NCBI RefSeq assembly: GCF_000741165.1
Contig: NZ_JGYN01000006.1
Span: forward strand, 62,001 to 126,000
Direction: 5' to 3'
Length of the DNA: 64,000 nt
Origin: Bifidobacterium biavatii DSM 23969
Lineage (GTDB): Bacteria > Actinomycetota > Actinomycetes > Actinomycetales > Bifidobacteriaceae
Shown: positions 58,419 through 64,000 of the stretch, piece by piece
Layout of the letters: each line of letters starts with the position of its first letter
How positions within the stretch are numbered: position 1 is the first letter of the stretch
Notes under the pieces: model-generated
Told to the model about the DNA's origin: nothing
Databases searched by the model: none
The model's input: only the letters and a program-made list of their open reading frames with translations
Translations under genes and position numbers: made by a program

Positions 58419-58672
58419 TCGTGGATACGAGTCCGGGACAAGTTCACGATTGCGTCAGGGGAAGTGCGCCGGAGGAGGACCAGCCTGCCGATCCTGATAC
58501 CCGGTTGCACATTTTTGTACTCATGTTAACAAACCGTCGATTCGGCCTATGATCGCATCAGCAAGGGGGATATTCTCGATTGCAAGAGGTCCGGCCACCG
58601 GGAAGGGCCTTGGAGCAGTGGCAAGGAAGCAAGTGATTCCAACGTTGGAGTCCGTAGTTAAGGAGTGGAACG

Positions 58673-60295
58673 GTGTACGCAGGACAACATGGCGGAACCC
58701 GCCGCAACGGTAAGACAAGCAGGGCGCGCATCATCACCATAACCGGTGCCGTAATGGCATCGGCCATCATGTTAACTGGATGCGGCGCCGACACGGCTAC
58801 GAATGAGGACGCATCCGTCACCGTCATGGTCGTCCAGTCCTCGGATCAATTGAGCGTGGACAAGATGGTATGGACCAAACAAGTGGAGAAGGATTGCGGC
58901 TGCACGATCAAATGGCAGCGCGTCGACGCCAACTCCTTCCAGCAGCAACGTTCGACCATCCTCGCCTCCGAAAGCGTACCCGACATATCCATCAGCGGAT
59001 TCGGATACGACGAGGCACAGAAATTCCCCTACTTCGAAGATCTCGCCCAGCATCTTGACGACATGCCGAACGTCAAAGAATACCTTGAACAGATTCCGAC
59101 CGCGAGGACGCTTACCGAGAACGAAAACGGCAACATGTACGTGCTGAGATCATACATGGGAAAGGGATACGCGGTCCCTGCACAGTATCTCATGATCAAC
59201 AAAACTTGGCTTGACAAGCTCGGTCTGGACCTGCCCACAACCTGGGACGAATACGAGCAGGTCCTCGAGGCGTTCAAAACCAAGGACCCCAACGGCAACG
59301 GCAAGCAGGACGAAATCCCACTCGACCTGCGCAAGCTCGACACCGGATTCTTCGGCTGGTGGAACCCGTTCCTTCTGTTGAACTCCCTCGGCATCACCAC
59401 CCACTTCGGCAGCGGACCCGCCTCACAGGGCATATACGTCAGCAACGGCACGGTCGGCAACTTCATGATCGATGCCCGGTTCAGGCAGGTCATCGAATAC
59501 CTGCATACTTTGATGGACCGAAACCTTATTCCCAAAGACGCGCTGACCAAGGACATTTCGAAATACTCTGCAGAACTCAACTCCGATGGCAAAACACCCC
59601 TCGTTGGCAGCGCATTCGGCTGGGGCGCTAGCGACTTCGGCACCACGTTCGAAGATCAGTACGTCGCTCTACCGACGCTGAAAGCCAACGCCTCGGACCC
59701 GGAATCAAACCTCACCTGGGACGCGTCCGGCGACACATACTCATTCACCGGAGGCATCTCCATGAGCGCCAAAACCAAGAACAAGGAGGCGGCGTACAAG
59801 ATCATCAACAGCCTCTTCTCCGAGAAACTGTCCGTCCAGCAGTTCCGCGGTTCCATCCCCGAATGGGTCACCGATGAAGGAAACCATCGTTACAAGGTCT
59901 CCGAACGATTCTGGGATACCTCGACCATGGGCACCCGAGAAGCCATCGAAGGCGGCTTCGCCGGATGGATCCCCGACAACGTCGAATGGGAGGATGAAAT
60001 CAACATCGACCGTCAGAAGAAAATGAACGACGCCTACCTCGACGACTACGCCAACATCGATGCCACACGGGATGTCATGCCCGCCAACGCACGCCCAACA
60101 TCGGAACAGCTGACCACGTTGTCCAACAACAACACTGCGATCTTCGACTATGCAATCACCAAAATCGCGACGTGGATCGTCAAAGGCGGCATCGACGGCG
60201 AATGGGACGAATACGCCAAACAGCTTAAGGCATTGGGAATTGACGACAACGTCGCGATCTGGCAGGAAGCATACGACAAGGCAACCAAAAACTAA
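58673..60295 (+). CDS. Sugar ABC binding lipoprotein (LplA-like)
   Basis: A 540-residue extracellular solute-binding protein. The lipobox is MLTGC (Cys at about 37) after a membrane segment. The fold is seen in ASESVPDISISGFGYDEAQK, VPAQYLMINKTWLDKLGLDL, PTTWDEYEQVLEAFKTKDPN, and a DPNGNGKQDEIPL calcium-loop-like motif. This resembles family 1 binding proteins of the LplA/YtcQ type that capture oligosaccharides. AAGGAG precedes GTG 58673. No permease genes follow, so it depends on transport partners elsewhere. A GH42 beta-galactosidase follows 145 bp downstream. Confidence 0.9.
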   Translation: MYAGQHGGTRRNGKTSRARIITITGAVMASAIMLTGCGADTATNEDASVTVMVVQSSDQLSVDKMVWTKQVEKDCGCTIKWQRVDANSFQQQRSTILASESVPDISISGFGYDEAQKFPYFEDLAQHLDDMPNVKEYLEQIPTARTLTENENGNMYVLRSYMGKGYAVPAQYLMINKTWLDKLGLDLPTTWDEYEQVLEAFKTKDPNGNGKQDEIPLDLRKLDTGFFGWWNPFLLLNSLGITTHFGSGPASQGIYVSNGTVGNFMIDARFRQVIEYLHTLMDRNLIPKDALTKDISKYSAELNSDGKTPLVGSAFGWGASDFGTTFEDQYVALPTLKANASDPESNLTWDASGDTYSFTGGISMSAKTKNKEAAYKIINSLFSEKLSVQQFRGSIPEWVTDEGNHRYKVSERFWDTSTMGTREAIEGGFAGWIPDNVEWEDEINIDRQKKMNDAYLDDYANIDATRDVMPANARPTSEQLTTLSNNNTAIFDYAITKIATWIVKGGIDGEWDEYAKQLKALGIDDNVAIWQEAYDKATKN

Positions 60296-60440
60296 TCCAA
60301 ACAGCCACGTCGAGTATATGCATGCAGCGCCTCCTTCCACATCAAACAAGCAACATCGCATAACGACACCGGCAATACAATGAATGCGGCCTCGCCGCCA
60401 ACCGACGCGGGACCGCATTCCGCATACCAAGGAGTATCCC

Positions 60441-62729
60441 ATGCCACAAACACACGGCCATACGGCACCGTCACCGTTGCCAACCTTCGCCGAACGCCTC
60501 GCATCACAAGGTTCGATGCTGTACGGCGGCGACTACAACCCCGAACAATGGCCGGAGGAGGTGCGGAAGGAAGACATGCGCCTGTTCAAGGAGGCAGGCA
60601 TCAACGAAGTCACGCTCAACGTATTCTCATGGGCACAGCTGCAACCGAGCGAAAATGAATACGATTTCAGCAAGCTTGACCGGATCGCGCGCACGGTTTC
60701 CGACGCGGGCATGTCTATCGTCATGGCCACGTCCACGGGCGCACTGCCGGCATGGATGAGCCTACGGCACCCCGACGTCAACCGCGTCGACGAAAAAGGC
60801 CGCAAAATGCGCCACCGCGAACGGCACAACGCCTGCATCAACAGCCCGACGTTCCGCACATACTCCGCGGCGCTCGCCGGCAAGCTTGCCGAACGGTACG
60901 GCGGTCTGCCCAATCTCGTCGCGTGGCACGTGGGCAACGAATACGGCGGCATGTGCTGGTGCGACACGTGCGCGGTCAAGTTTCGCGAGTGGCTGCGTGC
61001 CCGCTACGGCACGATCGAGTCCGTGAACGAGGCGTGGAACTCGGCGTTCTGGAGCCACACCTATCACAGCTTCGACGAGATCTTCCCGCCGAACGAACTG
61101 GGGAACATGACCGGTTGGAGCGGCAAGGCGATCCTCGGCGGATTCTCTTTGGACTACCAACGGTTCTACGGCGAGTGCGTGCTGGAGTCGTACAACGAGG
61201 AGAAAGCCGCGATCCGCAGGTTCGACCGGGTCAATCCGGTCACGACGAACATGATGGGCACGTATCCGACGTACGACTACTTCCGCTGGCGGGCGGGCTT
61301 GGACGGCAACGGCGATGACTGCGGCGTGGACGTGGTGTCGTGGGATTCGTATCCGCGACCGGACACGCCGGCCGCAAGCGTGGCGATGTGCCATGAGCTG
61401 ATGCGCGGCGTGGGCGGAGGAGGCCCGTGGATGCTGATGGAGCAGACGCCGAGCCGGCAGAACTGGATGCCGTTCAACGCGCAGAAGCGTCCCGGCCAGA
61501 TGCGCCAGCTGAGCTGGCAGGCCGTGGCGCATGGCGCGGACACAGTGCAGTTCTTCCAGCTGAGACAGAACCGGGCCGGCTGCGAGAAGTTCCATGGCGC
61601 CCTGATCGGCTCCGACGGCACGGACCGCACGCGCGCGTTCCGCGAATGCGCCGCGCTCGGCTCGGAGCTGAAGCGCGTGTCCGGACGGATTCTCGGCAGT
61701 CGCATGACGCCGGCGCGCGTGGCGCTGGTGTTCGACTGGCAGTCGCGCTGGGCAATCGACCTGTCGGCCGGTCCCACGATTTCGATGGACTACGTGGCCG
61801 AAGTGCAGCGTTGGTATGCGGAACTGCATCGTCGCAACATTCCTGTCGATATCGTCGGTCCGTATGATGAGTACGATTCGTACGATGTGTTGCTCGCGCC
61901 CTGTCTGTACATGATGCGCGCATCGCTCGTCACGCGCCTGCGCCGGTTCGTGGACCATGGCGGGCGCCTGCTGTTGACTGCGCTCAGCGCTCTGACCGAC
62001 GAGCACGACAGCTTGTACCAAGGTGAGATTCCGGTGCCGTTGCGCGACTTGGCGGGCGTGTGGGTCGAAGAGACCGACGCGCTCGATCCGGATACGTCGG
62101 TGGTGCCGCTCAGGTTCGCCGATGCGACGGGCGCGACGGATGTGGCCGATGATGTGCATGAGGGCTATACTGGGACCACTCCCGTCATTGCAGACAGTGC
62201 GAACGACGCAGCGGGCCCGCACGGCCGCGTACTGTTCGACGTGCTTGAGGCTGATGAAGGCACAGAGGTACTCGCCACCTACGGCAGCGAATACTATGTT
62301 GGTACGCCCGCCTTCACGTTCCGCCCGAGTACGGGCAATGGCGGCGTGTTCTATGCGGCCACATTCCCCGACGATGCGGCCATGCCCATGTTCGTCGACC
62401 GTCTGCTTGACGGCACCAATATCGTCGGTCTCACCAACGGGCCGTTGACCGGGGTCGTCGACTCGCGTTCGATCGTGCCGGATGCCACCGTGCCGTCTGA
62501 TCTGCGTGTCGTCGACCTTGAGGTCACGCGCCGCGTCGCTGCCAACGGTACCATGTTCACCTTCGTCATCAACCCGGTCAACGTGCCGGTCACGGTCGAC
62601 CTGCCGGCCTCGCTGACCGGACGCGACCTGCTGACCGACGCGGACGTCACGTCCGGCGAACGCACCGTCGAACCGTTCGGCGTGCTCATCGTCGAATCCT
62701 CGACGGCAACGGCCGGACAGACTGCATAA
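60441..62729 (+). CDS. GH42 beta-galactosidase
   Basis: A 762-residue enzyme of glycoside hydrolase family 42. The barrel starts MLYGGDYNPEQWPEEVRKED; the acid/base Glu is in NLVAWHVGNEYGG, followed by MCWCDTCAVKFREWLRARYG with Cys residues that fit a zinc-type site. The nucleophile Glu is probably in PWMLMEQTPSRQNWM. QAVAHGADTVQFFQLRQNRA closes the barrel. The trimerisation and C-terminal domains end with VEPFGVLIVESS. It cleaves beta-galactosides (beta-1,4, 1,3 or 1,6) inside the cell. ATG 60441 with CAAGGAG is preferred over an upstream ATG at 60384. A strong terminator follows. Confidence 0.94.
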   Translation: MPQTHGHTAPSPLPTFAERLASQGSMLYGGDYNPEQWPEEVRKEDMRLFKEAGINEVTLNVFSWAQLQPSENEYDFSKLDRIARTVSDAGMSIVMATSTGALPAWMSLRHPDVNRVDEKGRKMRHRERHNACINSPTFRTYSAALAGKLAERYGGLPNLVAWHVGNEYGGMCWCDTCAVKFREWLRARYGTIESVNEAWNSAFWSHTYHSFDEIFPPNELGNMTGWSGKAILGGFSLDYQRFYGECVLESYNEEKAAIRRFDRVNPVTTNMMGTYPTYDYFRWRAGLDGNGDDCGVDVVSWDSYPRPDTPAASVAMCHELMRGVGGGGPWMLMEQTPSRQNWMPFNAQKRPGQMRQLSWQAVAHGADTVQFFQLRQNRAGCEKFHGALIGSDGTDRTRAFRECAALGSELKRVSGRILGSRMTPARVALVFDWQSRWAIDLSAGPTISMDYVAEVQRWYAELHRRNIPVDIVGPYDEYDSYDVLLAPCLYMMRASLVTRLRRFVDHGGRLLLTALSALTDEHDSLYQGEIPVPLRDLAGVWVEETDALDPDTSVVPLRFADATGATDVADDVHEGYTGTTPVIADSANDAAGPHGRVLFDVLEADEGTEVLATYGSEYYVGTPAFTFRPSTGNGGVFYAATFPDDAAMPMFVDRLLDGTNIVGLTNGPLTGVVDSRSIVPDATVPSDLRVVDLEVTRRVAANGTMFTFVINPVNVPVTVDLPASLTGRDLLTDADVTSGERTVEPFGVLIVESSTATAGQTA

Positions 62730-62745
62730 GCGGGTTATAGGCCAA

Positions 62746-62796
62746 AAGCCGGTGTGCGGGCGAATCGTTCCCCTCGGTTCGCCCGCACACCGGCTT
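62746..62796 (+). terminator. Terminator after GH42 gene
   Basis: AAGCCGGTGTGCGGGCGAA (62746-62764) and TTCGCCCGCACACCGGCTT (62778-62796) form a perfect 19-bp stem with a 13-nt loop, followed by ATTTGTTTT. It sits between convergent genes, so it can serve both. Confidence 0.92.
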
Positions 62797-62804
62797 ATTT
62801 GTTT

Positions 62805-63659
62805 TCAGGCTTCCTCATGCCAGCGGGGGTTCTGACCGAACGTGTAGCCTTCGGGATTGTCCATGGCGGCGATGTCGCGCATGTCCTGCTCGTCGAGCGC
62901 GAAACCGGTCAGGTCGAGGTTGGCGCGCTGGCGTTCGCGGTGCAGCGACTTAGGGATGGCCACGTCGCCTAGTTGCAGGTGCCAGCGCAGGATCGCGGCG
63001 ACGGGGGAGACGCCGTGCTTGTCGGCGATGCGCGTGATGGTCGGATCCTTGAGCATCTGGTTGGCTCGTCCCAGCGGGCTCCACGCTTCGGTGATGATGC
63101 CGTGGGCGTCGTCGTAGGCGCGCTGTTCCGCCTGCTGGAAGAACGGGTGCAGTTCGATCTGGTTGACCACCGGCGTGACGCCGGTAGCGCGGATGAGCAG
63201 ATCGATGTGACCGGGCAGAAAGTTGCTCACGCCGATGTGCTTGACGATGCCCTGTTTCTGCGCGTCGACGAGCGCCTGCCATGCTTCGACGAACTGGCCT
63301 TGCGACGGGTTCGGCCAGTGGATGAGATACAGGTCGATGTAGTCAAGTCCCATGCGCGCCACGGATTCCTCAATGGTCGTGCGCGCCTGATCGTACTGGT
63401 GGTGACGGCCGGGCAGTTTCGACGCGACAATGATCTGCTCGCGCGGCACGTCGGATTCGCGAATCGCCTTGCCGACAATGCCCTCGTTCTCGTAGTTGAA
63501 CGCGGAATCGATGAGCCGATAGCCGACCTCCAGCGCCGACTTGATCGCCTCGGCGCCGGCGAACCCGTTCACCTTGTACGTGCCGAATCCGATCGCGGGC
63601 AGCTCCAGCCCGTCGTGCGCGCGACGTACGGGAATGGCCGGCGGTTCAAGCATGGTCAT
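62805..63659 (-). CDS. Aldo/keto reductase
   Basis: A 284-residue NADPH-dependent reductase of the AKR5/YvgN group. AIGFGTYKVNGFAGAEAIKS opens the barrel. The catalytic tetrad is visible in RLIDSAFNYENEGIVGKAI (Asp, Tyr), ASKLPGRHHQYD (Lys; YD after His) and DLYLIHWPNP (His). IGVSNFLPGHIDLLIRATGV with PVVNQIELHPFFQQ and VAIPKSLHRERQRANLDL hold the cofactor-binding end. It reduces aldehydes and ketones such as methylglyoxal or 2,5-diketogluconate. The start 63659 has AAGGAGCG upstream on the coding strand. Its 3' end faces the GH42 gene across a shared terminator. Confidence 0.93.
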   Translation of the reverse strand: MTMLEPPAIPVRRAHDGLELPAIGFGTYKVNGFAGAEAIKSALEVGYRLIDSAFNYENEGIVGKAIRESDVPREQIIVASKLPGRHHQYDQARTTIEESVARMGLDYIDLYLIHWPNPSQGQFVEAWQALVDAQKQGIVKHIGVSNFLPGHIDLLIRATGVTPVVNQIELHPFFQQAEQRAYDDAHGIITEAWSPLGRANQMLKDPTITRIADKHGVSPVAAILRWHLQLGDVAIPKSLHRERQRANLDLTGFALDEQDMRDIAAMDNPEGYTFGQNPRWHEEA

Positions 63660-63751
63660 GATGATCGCTCCTTGTCTCGAAGTATCGGAGAGATGTTGGT
63701 ATTGCATCATCCACTATAGGGATTTTCCGTTCGGCACGTATGATGAACGGC

Positions 63752-63976
63752 ATGGACGAACGATGGATGAGGGCGCTGCAGGCCAAGGGCATCAATGGCG
63801 GCGGTCGAACCGGAGAATCCGGCGTCAATGGCCGGCTGGCAAAGTCGAACACCGACGCCGGTCCGTCCGGAAAACCCGGAAACATGCCGCGCCAATCGCA
63901 GCCGGTTCCCTCCTTGCGGGCCAAACCGTTCAAGGCCACCGGTCACAAGGGCGGCATCAGCCGGCAGGGCAACTGA
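63752..63976 (+). CDS. Small Gly/Ser/Arg-rich ORF, unknown
   Basis: A possible 74-residue protein (MDERWMRALQAKGINGGGRT...), rich in Gly, Ser, Arg and Lys, without membrane segments and without a motif that I recognise. An in-frame ATG at 63740 would add four residues. No clear ribosome site is seen. The end GHKGGISRQGN is well-formed and the frame is uninterrupted, but chance coding in GC-rich DNA cannot be excluded. It diverges from the aldo/keto reductase gene. Confidence 0.4.
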   Translation: MDERWMRALQAKGINGGGRTGESGVNGRLAKSNTDAGPSGKPGNMPRQSQPVPSLRAKPFKATGHKGGISRQGN

Positions 63977-64000
63977 CATGCAATGCAGGGGTCAGATCTT

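Overview
The window reads as chromosomal DNA of a high-GC actinobacterium, most likely a Bifidobacterium. The grounds are the high GC content and the gene content: lepA next to hemW, gltBD, an actinobacterial-type glycogen synthase, a GH42 beta-galactosidase, and many small regulator/efflux and sugar-uptake modules. I cannot fix the species from sequence alone. I see no rRNA, tRNA, CRISPR array, prophage or intact insertion sequence. Most genes are core or niche-adaptive metabolism, separated by hairpins and small palindromic repeats.

Layout. 1-3.6 kb: the 3' part of lepA, hemW and a small membrane protein. 3.7-11.3 kb: a MarR-regulated DHA2-type efflux pump with a clear operator, a methyltransferase, a NUDIX hydrolase, a broken amidohydrolase, an AraC regulator divergent from a MATE efflux protein, and a hexapeptide acetyltransferase. 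11.3-18.8 kb: a redox/electrophile group (TetR with an Old-Yellow-Enzyme-type reductase, a Tam-like methyltransferase, two flavodoxin-like reductases, an SDR, an HxlR regulator, a second methyltransferase and a cupin). Two copies of a double-hairpin repeat lie in this stretch. 18.9-25 kb: acetyltransferases, a DUF1349 protein facing an AraC regulator, two GNATs, an SMR pump, and a deletion scar joining a LysR remnant to an acetyltransferase that has lost its start.

25-39.2 kb: a TetR repressor with three operator palindromes in front of a two-gene ABC system whose permease carries a long coiled coil; a fusion of an XRE DNA-binding domain to an alanine-type aminotransferase; signal peptidase I; and glutamate synthase gltBD. 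39.4-40.4 kb is a short AT-rich island with two small membrane proteins, followed by a secreted C39-like peptidase gene broken by an in-frame TAG beside its catalytic cysteine.

41.4-48.4 kb: a GNAT, a DUF1684 protein, then a MetQ-NI type amino-acid importer with an aminotransferase and a D-2-hydroxyacid dehydrogenase inserted between metQ and metNI. This order suggests import, transamination and reduction of one amino acid. 48.4-52.3 kb: a membrane protein, glycogen synthase, a lone ABC ATPase and a HAD phosphatase.

52.4-64 kb is carbohydrate-related. Two SDRs and a MerR regulator run leftward. A GH5-like cytoplasmic glycosidase and a GPH-type sugar symporter run rightward from a MerR-type promoter. 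They are followed by an AraC remnant, an orphan sugar-binding lipoprotein, a GH42 beta-galactosidase, an aldo/keto reductase and a small unknown ORF. The features best worth testing are the covarying double-hairpin repeats, the importer-aminotransferase-hydroxyacid dehydrogenase operon, the dual-start XRE-aminotransferase gene, and the MerR/SDR/GH/GPH locus.
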